Of a DNA stretch of 64,000 nucleotides, positions 37,601 to 47,044 are shown in pieces. The notes under the pieces are model-generated. The model saw nothing but the letters and a program-made list of their open reading frames with translations. It was not told where the DNA came from and searched no databases. Made by a program: the position numbers and the translations under genes. Location of the stretch: NCBI RefSeq assembly GCF_022581195.2, contig NC_061476.1, positions 8,168,098 through 8,232,097 on the forward strand. Direction: 5' to 3'. The stretch's first letter is position 1. The number at the start of each line of letters is the position of its first letter. Source of the DNA: Helicoverpa zea. Lineage: Eukaryota > Arthropoda > Insecta > Lepidoptera > Noctuidae.

Positions 37601-37924
37601 CATTTTTTTTGTTTACTTGATATAATATGTAATGTTTTACTGAACTTTCAACATAGTTGCCATTGCCACAACAGCACGGCCTAATCACATCAAGAAAAGC
37701 CATCCCCACAATCACTGCCTAACAAGACACAGAGGAACTCTAAAAAGGTTCCTGAACCACCTTAAAAGCCAATAATTTACTTGTTAAAATGTACTAAATG
37801 TTGTTTTTCCATTGCAGGTATCCTGGCCGGCCACGACAACCGCGTATCATGCCTGGGCGTCACCGAGAACGGCATGGCCGTCGCCACCGGCTCCTGGGAC
37901 TCGTTCCTGCGCATCTGGAACTAA
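25562..37924 (+). CDS. Gbeta13F: G protein subunit beta (Gbeta13F/GNB1 type), complete, 7 coding exons
   Basis: Joined coding exons: 25562-25618, 26120-26265, 31713-31883, 33201-33323, 36320-36521, 37084-37300 and 37818-37924. They total 1,023 nt, exactly 340 codons plus TAA, which is the standard length for animal Gbeta1-class proteins. Every junction is GT-AG and phases match. The protein has an N-terminal helix (about residues 1-40) that in this family coils with Ggamma, then seven WD40 blades. Family hallmarks are visible: [83 protein letters not shown], and a C-terminal ATGSWDSFLRIWN. The product acts at the inner face of the plasma membrane as the beta half of Gbeta-gamma, holding GDP-bound Galpha and signalling to effectors once released from receptors. 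The class assignment is very secure. The Gbeta13F label (rather than the eye-type Gbeta76C or the Gbeta5 class) rests on close similarity to vertebrate GNB1. Coding sequence is GC-rich against AT-rich introns, and no disabling mutation is seen. Confidence 0.97.
25676..25835 (+). repeat. Dispersed repeat, family A, in Gbeta intron 1
   Basis: AAAATGACCCTTCCCGCTGT, TCAGATTCTTACTGACCAAA, CTTGAGCCCTGTGTGTACAG and GGGGCCGCGATAAT. Homologous in the same order to 46420-46560 and in part to 44940-45090. It fills about a third of the 501-bp intron. Confidence 0.6.
26120..26265 (+). CDS. Gbeta13F: Gbeta coding exon 2 (residues 20-68)
   Basis: Acceptor GTCCAG precedes GAT GCT AGG. The exon encodes the rest of the N-terminal helix (DARKAACDTSLAQATANLEP), the linker IGRIQMRTRRTLRGH, and most of WD blade 1 through WGSDS. 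It ends with the first two bases of Arg68 before donor GTAACA. That donor is weaker than the others because it lacks G at +5. The following 5.4-kb intron (26266-31712) is the most transposon-loaded of the gene. Confidence 0.95.
26612..26837 (+). mobile_element. TA-flanked MITE, family 1, copy 1 (about 226 bp, 60-bp TIRs)
   Basis: Near-perfect TIRs start AGTTCGGCCATTCAGAGAAT and run about 60 bp. The core reads from CATTCATTGATTATTG to AACGCCATTGC. TA dinucleotides flank it (26610-26611 and 26838-26839); the first T of the left TIR seems lost. TA target sites point to the Tc1/mariner superfamily. It lies in the Gbeta intron between exons 2 and 3 and has no coding capacity. Confidence 0.9.
26838..28752. 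other. Intronic stretch of Gbeta (intron 2)
   Basis: AT-rich, no recognised element or exon between the family 1 MITE and the foldback. Confidence 0.5.
28753..29123. mobile_element. 371-bp foldback element with about 155-bp arms
   Basis: The left arm (28753-28908) and right arm (28967-29123) are almost perfect reverse complements with only a few indels around GATGTTACTTGG, separated by a 58-nt AT-rich loop. The ends read AAATCCCACCCAAAAC and GTTTTGGGTGGGATTT. No clear target duplication is seen. It lies in the Gbeta intron between exons 2 and 3, so any pre-mRNA would carry a long hairpin. Confidence 0.85.
29299..30500. mobile_element. Non-autonomous hAT-like DNA transposon, 1.2 kb, with perfect 8-bp TSD
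   Basis: The ends read CAGCGGTTCCCAAATGG and, at the right, a matching ATTCGGGAACCGCTG. Both fit the hAT consensus CAGNGGTTCCCAA. The 8-bp target duplication TGTTATCA is exact at 29291-29298 and 30501-30508. Subterminal GGTTCCG repeats (several at 29315-29365 and again at 30440-30470) resemble hAT transposase-binding arrays. No transposase frame is visible, so it would depend on a helper. Inside are four copies of a GCGCTCGCTTCGCTCGCG-like motif (about 29811, 29894, 30092, 30181), each preceded by an A-run. It lies in the Gbeta intron between exons 2 and 3. Confidence 0.9.
30530..31060 (+). mobile_element. Non-LTR-like retroposon remnant in Gbeta intron 2
   Basis: Contains CACACTTGGCCGTTTTCAGA (30556) and a second CACACTTGGCCATTTTCAGA (30725), a partial direct repeat about 170 bp apart. 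TCCATGCCAAATTTCAAGTC, a (GTGAGTCA)n-like run near 30830 and GAGGGGGTCTCAACAG follow. I recall this layout from common lepidopteran LINE tails. Confidence 0.5.
31510..31545 (+). repeat. (TTTGAC)n short tandem array
   Basis: Five or so TTTGAC/CTTTGA units follow GAAATAAATGATTTGAC. This is a common tail type of lepidopteran retroposons, here about 170 bp before Gbeta exon 3. Confidence 0.7.
31713..31883 (+). CDS. Gbeta13F: Gbeta coding exon 3 (residues 68-125)
   Basis: Acceptor TTCACCAG completes the split Arg68, then [56 protein letters not shown] follows. This is the end of blade 1 and blade 2, with family-defining WVMTCAY and ACGGLDN stretches. It ends two bases into Ser125 before donor GTGAGT. 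Confidence 0.96.
   Translation, partial: EPGIGESGRQADSVGQPHHEQGARDTAALQLGDDVRVRTLRLVRRVRRSRQYMLHL
32672..33030. repeat. Older MITE split by the family 1 MITE
   Basis: The left part at about 32672-32764 (CTGATTTGCTTGCTATAGAT, then TTTTGACATAAGCC and TACAAGCAATCTCAAATTC) matches 61126-61185. The right part after 32992 (GTAGGCGAATCAACAG) is the inverted counterpart of the left arm. The family 1 MITE sits at its TA. Outer boundaries are approximate. Confidence 0.6.
32765..32991 (+). mobile_element. TA-flanked MITE, family 1, copy 2 (227 bp), nested
   Basis: Reads as essentially identical to the copy at 26612 across TIRs and core, in the same orientation, with TA at 32763-32764 and 32992-32993. 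It is inserted into an older MITE related to the one at 61091: joining the flanks restores a TATCACTAGTAGG-like centre matching TATCTCTAGTAGG there. It lies in the Gbeta intron between exons 3 and 4. Confidence 0.9.
33201..33323 (+). CDS. Gbeta13F: Gbeta coding exon 4 (residues 125-166)
   Basis: Acceptor TTATTTCAG completes Ser125, then LKTREGNVRVSRELPGHSGYLSCCRFLDDNQILTSSGDMT follows, which is blade 3. The exon ends two bases into Cys166 before donor GTCAGT at 33324. Only about 26 bases into the intron, a poly(T) tract marks the 3' end of an antisense LINE insertion. Vertebrate GNB1 has Thr where this protein has Met in SSGDMT. Confidence 0.95.
33678..34373 (-). pseudogene. R1-clade ORF2 C-terminal segment with CCHC-like finger
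   Basis: This is the same frame as the upstream reverse transcriptase segment. It begins AVRVIRGYRTISYEAACVLAGSPPW, a conserved post-RT block of R1-like elements, and contains CX2CX6HX4C at about residues 135-151. It ends with a basic tail (GRRRRTGRRRRADN). The Met at 34371-34373 is probably just an internal methionine, not a start. Confidence 0.8.
34380..35441 (-). pseudogene. R1-clade reverse transcriptase fragment, ended by an in-frame TAG
   Basis: The frame is open from the truncation point (35441). It covers fingers, palm and thumb of a LINE reverse transcriptase, with the active-site CYADDT about residue 183 counted from the Met at 35390. The stop TAG at 34380-34382 is in the same frame as the downstream 33678-34373 segment, so one base substitution rather than a frameshift divides the two. 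There is no start codon of its own, because the real ORF2 started far upstream. Confidence 0.88.
35518..35925. mobile_element. 408-bp element with perfect 27-bp TIRs
   Basis: The left end GTCTGTTTTTTAATCTCGTA (continuing GACTAAA) at 35518-35544 is exactly matched in reverse complement at 35899-35925. The interior is non-coding. It sits 60 bp from the LINE insertion in the same Gbeta intron (exons 4-5). No clear target duplication. Confidence 0.8.
36320..36521 (+). CDS. Gbeta13F: Gbeta coding exon 5 (residues 166-233)
   Basis: Acceptor CATTACCAG completes Cys166. The exon carries blade 4 and the start of blade 5 ([28 protein letters not shown], then [35 protein letters not shown]). It ends in phase 0 at ACG before donor GTACGT. 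The exon is strikingly GC-rich compared with the flanking introns. Confidence 0.96.
36730..36832. mobile_element. 103-bp hairpin MITE in the Gbeta exon 5-6 intron
   Basis: CACTCAGAGACATTTAATG at 36730-36748 is perfectly inverted at 36814-36832. A second inner pair (TTAAGTCACTCCTTAGTG with CACTAAGGAACGGCTTAA) extends the stem, so the whole unit folds. Confidence 0.75.
37084..37300 (+). CDS. Gbeta13F: Gbeta coding exon 6 (residues 234-306)
   Basis: Acceptor TTGCAG at 37078-37083 precedes [72 protein letters not shown]. This covers blades 5-6 and contains the invariant [10 protein letters not shown] stretch. It ends one base into Gly306 before donor GTTAGT. Confidence 0.96.
37333..37485 (+). 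repeat. Dispersed repeat, family B, in Gbeta intron 6
   Basis: CTATGTTGGGGTTGGCTTCC, AGTCTAACCAGATACAGCTG, CCAGTGTTTTACAAGGAG and CCAGTTACCCAGGCAAACC. Homologous to 55650-55860 and 46245-46390, and in reverse to 49150-49245 and 58310-58435. Confidence 0.7.
37818..37924 (+). CDS. Gbeta13F: Gbeta coding exon 7 (residues 306-340 and stop)
   Basis: Acceptor TTCCATTGCAG completes Gly306, then ILAGHDNRVSCLGVTENGMAVATGSWDSFLRIWN follows and TAA at 37922-37924. This is blade 7, which closes the propeller. The terminal IWN is the normal end of the family. An unusual C-rich tract follows immediately in the 3' UTR. Confidence 0.97.
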
Positions 37925-40900
37925 GCCCCCCCCCCACCTGCCCCACCCCGGACACCCCGCTCCACCCCACCACTCGTCTACTCACTCACTTGCTATACTA
38001 TTCACCTACGATGACGTAACGCGTTCTAGAAGCTTATAGATGCTTCCAGAACGTGTGACGGCATCGTCGCCGTCGGTAGCGAGTGGATGGTCATAACTTG
38101 AATGAATTTCTCGATGGTTAGCCCCAGTTTAGCCGGTGATGTCAGTTTCTAGTTTTATATATTCGATATCAAATGCGGTGTGTGAATGTGTTAGCTTCTA
38201 ATTTTGATATCGTAACGCTGACGATGGTCTGTATTTCCTCGTTCGGTTCGGCCATCGCAGGCATTGAGGAGGCTCAATGATTAACGAAATTCGATTTTGT
38301 GAGACCTCAAGAACTTTGGTCTTTATTGTAAAGGGGCGGCTGTAACGGTTTATTTACTAAACTCTACACCTGTATAAAGACTTGTCCAGTCATCTTGTAG
38401 TTTATTATCATTAAACAATAATTTCTGATCTGATGCACAGAGGACTTCGTGTATATAATGTCGTATTGTGTTGTTACACTGGAAGGCACAATGTACAGCG
38501 CAGTATGTTCGTACATTACAGCGCACAAAACAACGCACATGCTTCGAAACTGCGCAAATACACAATACAATACGACTCGGCCGCGTCTCACGGGAACAAA
38601 CCCGTACAAAAAACTCGCTTTATTTATTTATAATTATAATTTCTAACAATATTAAAAGCATTTAAACAACTTTTAGGGAGGTATGTAGTTTACATTTGTA
38701 TGTATGTGTGCGTTAGATGTGCGAGTGTGTGAGCGTCACTACGGATCCATTGTTCACTGCATAACGTATATAATTATAATATAATGTAATGATTGATATA
38801 TAATTAACGATAGACGCTGGACACCTTTCCAAGGAGGGGTTCTTAGCTGCCGGAAACATTTTCTGTTTATTGGTAAGTAGAATTCATGTTTTGCACCAAT
38901 TTCAAGTATTTGTCAGGCCAAATGTAGGGTTCCGAAGTCCAAACCAAGATCAGAATTTGTAACAAAAAACTTTTTGGATGATAAAGTCTTAAAATATTGG
39001 AGAAATGTAGGGGTGTACTTTATTTTGTTGCAAATATAATATTGCACATTTAAGTGTATTAGAAGTCGATGTGAAATAGCTTCTTCTATCTTTGTTTTCT
39101 ATTACTGTTAATTCAGCGCGTTACTATATTTTCTTTACAATATCTGTCGTAAATTCTTTCTACATTGGATGTGAATTTGTGTGTCGCTGATTACCAGAAA
39201 TAGGAAAGAAATAGCCATAAGTTAAATTCTATTAATTGTATATTAGTGATGATTAGTTCAACACAATGTCTGACTCGTAACTCTTTGCGTTTCAGGTGAC
39301 AACATCGCACAACAGAATACTATCTATAAAAAACTATAATTAAAGAACCAAATATTAATTATAAATGTATCTATGCATAACTTATTGAATGAGAACATTA
39401 TTTTCGTTTCTCGTCACTTTAATGTAATCCTATCGTGGGTGAGCTATATATTTAATATATGTTTTAGATTAGTCAACACACCGGTTTGTTATTAGTAAAG
39501 CGAGATTCTAATGATCTCTATTGACGAAAATCAATCATTTTTTGTACCAACGTAAGGGCGTTAGTACATGAGCGTAACAAGACGCACTACATCGCGAAAT
39601 TACTTACTCTCATGTGCAAACGCCTTTACAAGACATTCACGAATTGTAAAATGAGATCTAAATCTTAATCTAGGCTTTAAGCGTACAATTACAATGATTT
39701 ATACTTTGACATGCAATATAATTTATCTATATCCAATATTATTTCGTATCATTACCCCTTGAGCGCACACCAGTTACATACTCGTTAGATTCATACAAAT
39801 ATCGCTTTTTTTTAAACCTGTAAACTTGTGTCGCTGTGTGTTGACGTAAATTGTGGCTGGAATAACCAAAAAAGCGAAATTTGTATAAATCTATTCAGTA
39901 TCGTAACTTTCACCGACATTCATACTGAATTTTAAATTCTACAGTTCAGCTGAACAGTCAAATTGCTGAAATTTCCAATATGGCATAGTGCAGTGTGCAA
40001 CACCGTCAAATAGATGCATTTCTTCTTTCTTCATTCCTTATTTGGCGTAGTAACTATTTATTTCTCGTGTAAAAATTGTTTATAAAGTACGTCTAAATAT
40101 TAAAAGCCCTAATGATATAGTGGGGTTGTAAAGCCACACAAGGGCTGCATAAATAACCATTATTAAATAAAAACTATTTAAAATGGATATTCGCAAAACC
40201 TATGATAAAATCATCAGTTTATTTGCGCGGAACTAACACTTAGAAATTTGGAAAAAATTTGAACAGATCAAAAAATTATCGAACTATTTATTATCATGGA
40301 AAAGGACTACTATATCCAACATAGTGAATTCTAGTCTTTAAATATGTAAAGAAGGAAAGTTTAACTTTGGGAAGATGGGATTTTGGAGCGAAAATTTTGA
40401 TCTTTAAAAATGTAAGGGGTATACTTTCGAAGGGGCTATAATATGGCCGTCATTCAACAGTATTTTCGGCGTGAAATACCAGTTAATTTGAGGAACTTCT
40501 CAGGCGTTTTGTGTATTGATATTTAATCGTAATAAGTTTAATATTTTTCTAATTTTCCTATAAAACAGTATGTTAGTCAGAGGGCGGATTATATACTTTA
40601 TTTCCAAAATCAATTAAAGAATTTTACATCTTTCGATTTGAGGAAATATTTATTTGTTTATGTTAGCAAGTCTGTGAAGTTCCAACATTTTAAATATAAA
40701 GTTGTATTGTTAGTTCTCGCGTGAACAAACAGGACTATCATCATTATCATCACGCACCTATTTTATATGTTTATACCGCTTTCACTATGATTATTAACGT
40801 TATACCATATTTAACTTACATTGTATTACGACTACCCACAGAATTTACTAGCTAAACATACTGCGCTTACGTTATAAAACAAGGCGTAGATTTGTAACGA

Positions 40901-41600
40901 ATATTTTTTGTCCAGGTGGAGTTATACAAATGTAAGCTAAATATGTTCTAACATCACAGTCATGATAGTACTTAGTCCGTCTTCGATACATTTTGAAACG
41001 TTTAAAGTTGAAACATTTTCAATCATAGATGATTAATTTTAAAATAAGCATAAACGGTAGCGTTTTTAATGTCATGTAAGGGTTACCATGTTAAATGTTT
41101 CGTACAAGTTCGGCTCGTATTCACGCAAACATGATATGTTATCCCTTTACTATTACACGAGGGACGAACATCAACGTCGTCCCCTAACGTTCATTTTACT
41201 AGACTAAGCTAGCTTTAGGTACGTAAGGATTAATATACATGAATAAAAACTAGGCATTTGTAACTCGAACATTCTGTGTTGCTAACTGCAAAAATTTGAT
41301 GCCAATATATTTCTTTGTAACACTTAGTTATATTCGTTGCAGTATTTGTTGGGATTTTAAGCACAAAATATATTTTAATTATTGTTTGTCGGCTTTTTTA
41401 ATTATACAATCGATGGATGGTTGTCGCGCTATTTGTTTTTTTATTATTTTTTTGTTTAAATTAAGCCTTTTTGTCTTAGATAGGTTATAATATAGATGTT
41501 TGTATTAGGCAGACGAAGTCAGACGCGGCGACTGTGAGAGCTAATAGTATGATTTGCTTTCGGAAACAATGTTGATATAATAAAGTTCATTTCTATAGTT
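37925..41600 (+). other. Gbeta13F: Probable 3' UTR of Gbeta
   Basis: The stretch after the stop has no coding exon and no long open frame that looks real. It starts with a roughly 55-nt C-rich run (37925-37980) and becomes AT-rich. AATAAA motifs occur at 40166, about 41244 and 41579. The last is followed within about 20-30 nt by a GT/T-rich element (TAGTTTGTCGTG), making it the best-formed cleavage site. A long 3' UTR of about 3.7 kb is inferred. Transcript data would be needed to fix the end, and shorter isoforms are possible. Confidence 0.5.
41579..41584 (+). terminator. Candidate polyadenylation signal AATAAA
   Basis: A canonical AATAAA hexamer at the end of the AT-rich region downstream of Gbeta, with a GT-rich stretch about 15-25 nt downstream. 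It is the best candidate distal poly(A) site of the Gbeta transcript. A second candidate lies at 42525. Confidence 0.4.
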
Positions 41601-41892
41601 TGTCGTGCTCAATTATCATAATATTTATATTGCACAAAGGCGGCGCAAAACTGTAAACAGATTGAATAATTTAACAATAAAAGCTCTAAAGACAAACAGG
41701 TGAATGTAATTTATTAAAAAATGGCATATCAAACAGTTGCTTCGCCATTTTGTATTGCAAGGCAATCATCGGTTATATCATATTGTGTGTGAACTATTAT
41801 GTTGATTAAACACGTTTTGAGAATATTCAATATCTATGTCCACGCATGCATCTCTTTGTCTATACGTAAGTCATGTTGCATGATGGGGATTG

Positions 41893-41966
41893 TTTGTCCA
41901 ACGCCCGGACCGGCCGCGTGTGGGCTCGCATGCGGCTCCCGCAGCCCGCAGCACGCGTTGGACAAA
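41893..41966. repeat. 74-bp GC-rich inverted-repeat unit downstream of Gbeta
   Basis: TTTGTCCAACGC and GCGTTGGACAAA bound a 50-bp core of very high GC content (CGGACCGGCCGCG, CGCAGCCCGCAGCACG), in otherwise AT-rich DNA. It looks like a tiny MITE. It would lie within the 3' UTR only if the distal poly(A) site at 42525 is used. Confidence 0.6.
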
Positions 41967-42524
41967 TAAATACGATGTAATCTGAAGTTAGCTCCGGTCT
42001 GCTAGTTTTACGCCTAGGATAAGACTCTTTTTTAAATAATAATAAAAATTGTTTTCTACTGTAACGGCTTCTTTTCAGATCAATGTACGATAACTATAAT
42101 ATAGCATTATATGATATGTATGATATTTAATGGATAGTTTTGATGGCTCATATTCGGTTTTTTGTCTATTCAGACCAATTTTTCTCACTTTTACATCATA
42201 TTATTGGAATGGACTGCCATATTTTAACCTGTAAACTATAAATATACTTAAAAACGAGGGATAACAGATGGTATGGTTATCAGGGATTAAGCCTAATCTA
42301 GTATGAGATACCGGAACGTGACGCTAAATCCTCGAATTTGTTTGAAAGCTGAATATCCCTGGATTGTATACCATATTCCTTTGAAAACTTAAAGGATTCG
42401 TATACCTTAGTTAACTTTTTATTTGCTAGTCCGCGTCTTTAATATGTTTAATGAAAATAATTATTCTTAGTGGTATAATACTAATTATAATGTATTGTGT
42501 AAAATATTTTTTTTAGTTATTATA

Positions 42525-42530
42525 TCAATA
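42525..42530 (+). terminator. Alternative candidate polyadenylation signal AATAAA
   Basis: AATAAA followed by ATTAAAA and then a T-rich stretch (TTTGTTTATTTTAATT). It could be a more distal 3' end of the Gbeta transcript, giving a 4.6-kb UTR, or chance in AT-rich DNA. Confidence 0.3.
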
Positions 42531-43670
42531 AATTAAAATTTGTTTATTTTAATTACCTCTTTTATTCCTCTGTAGGGGAGATATTTCTAAATAACAAAAT
42601 ACACTCTACAGGATAAAATATTAATTGCAAAAAGTAACACACACAAATGACGCTATTATATCACACGCACACTTGAACGAACCCGTAAACTTGGCACTTA
42701 TATTTAGGTAAGGATATAAAATATTTGGGCGCCAACCTTGTGTATTTTATTGGGTTATGAAAATAACTAGGTACTACAAGCACTTCATAGAATCATGCAG
42801 AAGTTCTATTTTTAACAAGAAGGTATACATGTAATATACAGGCTTTTGTAGTTTTAATTTTCCGCACCTGATTTCTTTAGTCTCGTTTTTTTTGAAAGGC
42901 TGCCTAGTAGTGCCCAGCTCCTACAAAAAGTCTGACGTAGGTGGGTTGTGGGACAAATTAATCGGGACGATTTTTTGACGAACTAGGGTTTCTGACTGAC
43001 TTTTTCAAGGAGCTACTGTATTCAATGTGTTTTATTTTTCTCCTACAAAAAATCGGTCACTGATTTATCCAACGTGAGTGGGCAGCCTTAAGAGGAGAGC
43101 GGTCATAGAACGAAATTAATAAGAAATCCGATCATAAATAGCTTTTCTTTCCGTCAGTCAACTATGTACTATAATAATATGCCTTCTGTACCTTACTTTA
43201 TTGGTAAAGTGCGTACGCGCACACCAGTTGGCATCAACTGCGCATTTTGTGCGCCACTGGATAACTGTGAACTGGGTTATTTTGATGCAGTTTAGTTGCG
43301 GTGATTAACGTTATACTGAAGTGTTATATTGCTTACATTTGCGCAACCATCGTCACCTATGTATCTAGTTTGTGATACTAACAGAAAATCTAGTCCTAAG
43401 TAATTCTAGATCAAGATCATGGTAATAGTTTTCGTCAAGCTTTTTGCCGTCAGGGAAAATTGCGCGAGTTGCTGCGCACCAACTGCGAGCCAATTTTAAG
43501 TATCAGCTAGTGACAGGGATGGAGGAGAGGTAACACATGCGCGTACGCGTAGGCATGGCTATCGAAATTATGGCAATCCGGCAACCAAAAGTTCTCACAC
43601 AAAACTTGATGAGGTGTACCATTGATCGAATTTTACTAAAACTGCACTTAACTTTTTATTCATTCTAACG

Positions 43671-43791
43671 GCCGTTCCCAATATTCTATCCATCTGATCT
43701 GCATTTAGACATTAGCTCCATTCCATACAATACAATGTCAAATCCCTATTTAGTAAGCGAAACTACAGTCAGATAGAATATTGGGAACGGC
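43671..43791. mobile_element. 121-bp MITE with 20-bp TIRs
   Basis: GCCGTTCCCAATATTCTATC at the left end is perfectly inverted as GATAGAATATTGGGAACGGC at the right end. The interior is AT-rich and non-coding. The TTCCCAATATT part recalls the ends of the 61091 element. Confidence 0.7.
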
Positions 43792-44939
43792 TGTGTCGTG
43801 GGGAACCACAAGAACAGCTAGTACCTACGTCATATTTACAGGTGAGCAACACACCTGATGTAACTCAACACCCACGTAAAACGACAAGCCGATTTATTCT
43901 TAGTGAGGCACGCAGCAATATTGCCAAAGATATCTACACAATCACTTGCTTTCATGTCGTCAATCCGTCTGACTGTCCCAAAACCGACCTTGTTACACAT
44001 TCAACGAGGAAACACATACATTAAAATACATATTAGAGAGATCCATTATAATCTAATTTAAAGAACGGCGGAAATTAAAAATCAATGTCTCAACGTGTTT
44101 CAGAAATTCAGAGAAATCGTTTTAAAGTCTTATTTATTTAACCCATTTAATGTTGATGGCATAAGAGCACACGAGTTTCAGATACAGATGCCATATGTTT
44201 CTGTTATAAAAAAATATATGTTAAATTCTGATGTGATTGGTAGTGTTTGGGTATTCAAAGATAGTCGTCTGCCCGTGACATGAAACGGGAAGAAAAAACT
44301 GAAAATGATCTCCATGCTTCGCGCAAAACATTAAAATAATCTTGGAAGCTCAGAATCAGTTAGCGGTTGCTGAGTCGTTGACTGGATACATACAAGATGA
44401 TCTTTAGCAAGTCCTAAGCAAGTACTTAATCGTTTTTATTAGTTATAAAATTAGTTTTAAAATCTTGAGCAAGGGTCGTTACAGATGATTAAGGTGTAGA
44501 AAATCTCGCCTTTCACCTTTACAGGCATAGTTTTTAATTCCTATCTTTTCGAAAATGCTCCTTTTCATCAAGATTACAGTAATAATATAGTTTGTTTACA
44601 TTGCTGAATAACATGGCTGTAGTTTCACCTACTTATTTCTAAGAATACGTGCGCATACGCACGTTCGTCTTATCGCGTAACTGACCATAAAATTGGTCAA
44701 AGCACCAATGTGCTCTGACTATTATTATGACAATAGTGAGTCGCGATTGTTTTTGTATGAATTAGTTACCTACTGTTTGACATACATACTGACACAGGTG
44801 AGTGTATGAATAAGGAGTCAACTTGTGCTGATTACCGCCGCAGCTGCATTGATGAATAAGTCGAAAAGATAACGCCAAGACAAAGGTATTATGGGATATT
44901 GAATCTTTGCAACAGAATTTTGATCTATTGACCCCTACT

Positions 44940-45090
44940 TTTCAGGTGGGACCCCTTCCTATGTGGATGCAGCGGGAAGGAGTTTCAAACGTATACTAAG
45001 TAAAACCTGCCTATGTTTCTTCTGGAGCCCTTTGTGTTGCAGGGCGCGCGGTGACTCGCGCGAACAATCCCGTAGCTCCCATCTACAGAC
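44940..45090 (+). repeat. Dispersed repeat, family A, diverged copy
   Basis: TTCTTCTGGAGCCCTTTGTG and GCAGGGCGCGCGGTGACTCG align with the 3' half of family A (25790-25830). Confidence 0.45.
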
Positions 45091-46244
45091 CCCATGAAAA
45101 CCATTTTCGAACCATTCTGTATTTACTTTGCGTTACAAACTTGTGTTTAGCCAACAGCTAGGTAGATAGTTATACAAACTATATTGTGTATTGTTGTATA
45201 ACCTTCTGAGAACAGCGTAAGTTTGAAGTATGACGATATCGGTGCACAATACCTACACCTTATGCATCACACTTGCACGGAAATGCACTCAGCATTTGGT
45301 GTAAATAAAGGTCACGTTCGCTAGCTAATAGTTGGAGTTTGTTAATACTCTGTAACATATATTTCGTCTTGAATTTCAGTTTATTTATTTTCATTTTTAA
45401 TGGAATCAGTTTTTATGTTTATGTTATATCTTCTTGAATCTAATACTCGCTTCACCCGAATCTTGGGTCCTCCTCCCATTATCCGGATAAAAAGTAGCGT
45501 GGGACCCTCACTTTTTGGTCTCTGTATCCATTTGAATTGGTCAGCCGTTTATGCGTGACAGAGTAACACATAGTGAACGTTACTTTTACAAATTATAAAA
45601 TTTTAGAAAAGATTTTTTCAGATGATCAAACGGAGGTGAATGAGTTGACCTGTCTTTTTGAGGACAAAAGGGGTTGAGAAAACGCGTTATTTGTCCAACC
45701 TCGTTTTTAGCGTTCTTCTTCTTCTTTCGTGTCGATGACATGTCTTATATGACTACACTTTGTCAGCCCAATATGCCGCCACAGCGAGAGCACGGTCGTT
45801 TTTAGCGTTGTACACCATGGATGTTCCTTTAGTTTCTCTTTTTTTTAACAGTAAATGTACATTAGAAATTGAGTATCTACGTATGCATTTCTGTTGATCT
45901 CATTCTCTTTGCTTTATTACTAAACCTATATAATGTAGTTAGGTACATAGGATAGAACATCTATCTGAAATACACTATTCAAGATTCCATTCAATACCGA
46001 AAACCATGGAAAGATCCATGCATTAACAGCTAACCTGCTCATCTTTGTGTTGATGCATGAATTAAATGAACAACGTTTGAATTGTAAATAATGCCGGGCG
46101 TGTGTTTGGATGTCGAAACTGCGGCGCGCCGTCCGACGGACCAAATTAGATGCTGGCAGTGGACTGGTCCAACTACGGGCACCAGATATTTGGAGCTTTG
46201 GAGGACTGTCCTGACAAGCGCAGTTTTTTGTTTAAAAGGAAAAA

Positions 46245-46390
46245 TATGCTATTCTGCAGCTATGTTAGGGTCGGCTTCATTGAACATCTTTGGCAGTCGT
46301 TATTGGTAGCCAGAAGCCAGTAAGCCTGACAACCAGTCCTATCTAGGTGCATTTAGTTGCCCGGGTAACTGGGTTGAAAAGGTTAGATCG
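46245..46390 (+). repeat. Dispersed repeat, family B, rearranged copy
   Basis: GCTATGTTAGGGTCGGCTTC is followed by TTGGCAGTCGTTATTGGTAG and CAGAAGCCAGTAAGCC, then GTTGCCCGGGTAACTGGGTT. These are pieces of family B in altered order and orientation. A further fragment (ATGGAGCGACTGC) lies at 46621. Confidence 0.55.
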
Positions 46391-46404
46391 ACCTTTTTTT
46401 TTAA

Positions 46405-46565
46405 CGACGTCAAAAATCATCAAATGACCTCTCCCGCTGTGGGTTAGCAGCGGTGAGGGAGTGTCAGACTCTTACTGACTAAAAACCGTCGTGTTCCGTC
46501 ATAGGCCTTTTATGTACCAGGGCCGCGGTATCTCTTTCGAACAACCCGCAGCCCAGGTTAGATCG
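46405..46565 (+). repeat. Dispersed repeat, family A
   Basis: AAATGACCTCTCCCGCTGTG, GGGAGTGTCAGACTCTTACT, GACTAAAAACCGTCGTGTTC and CCAGGGCCGCGGTATC. It is the most complete copy of this family in the window. Confidence 0.65.
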
Positions 46566-47044
46566 ACCTCATATCTAAACTTAAACCTAAAGTACCCGTA
46601 ACGGCTTTACAGTATTTTACATGGAGCGACTGCTTGTCAGGCTTTCGGGCTTCCGCGTCACTAATATATTTCATCATTAGGTTGGCAGGTAAAAAAAGTT
46701 ATTCTAAGTTGTTCCTCTCTGTAAGAAATGATTCCCTACATATCTACCTACCTATTGTTTTACGAAGATACGTACCTTATTATGACTAAGGATCTTTGTT
46801 AGTACCTAGAGATAAACTGCTGCAGCTGCACGTTTTTCATTGTTTGTCAACTGAATATTCACTTCACTGACGTCAATTGTCTTTGCCGGTCGCAAGTCAT
46901 GAGTACCTATGTACCTACTTATTCATCCTCATTATATGCATACCTAAAATACCTATTTTTTAAAGGATAAGTGTTCTTAAGGTTTATATAATGATTGAAC
47001 TAAATAAGACTAAATATGACCGTTTTTTCTACAATTTGTTCTTT

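Noticed and set aside
38350..38665. Cluster of 65-81 codon frames on both strands in the 3' UTR
   Set aside because: Mutually overlapping in several frames with no conserved motif. A local drop in stop codons over inverted CpG/GTAC-rich words explains them better.
46091..46309. 72-codon frame on + with Trp-rich start
   Set aside because: Runs into family B repeat sequence, with no homology I can recognise and no splice support.
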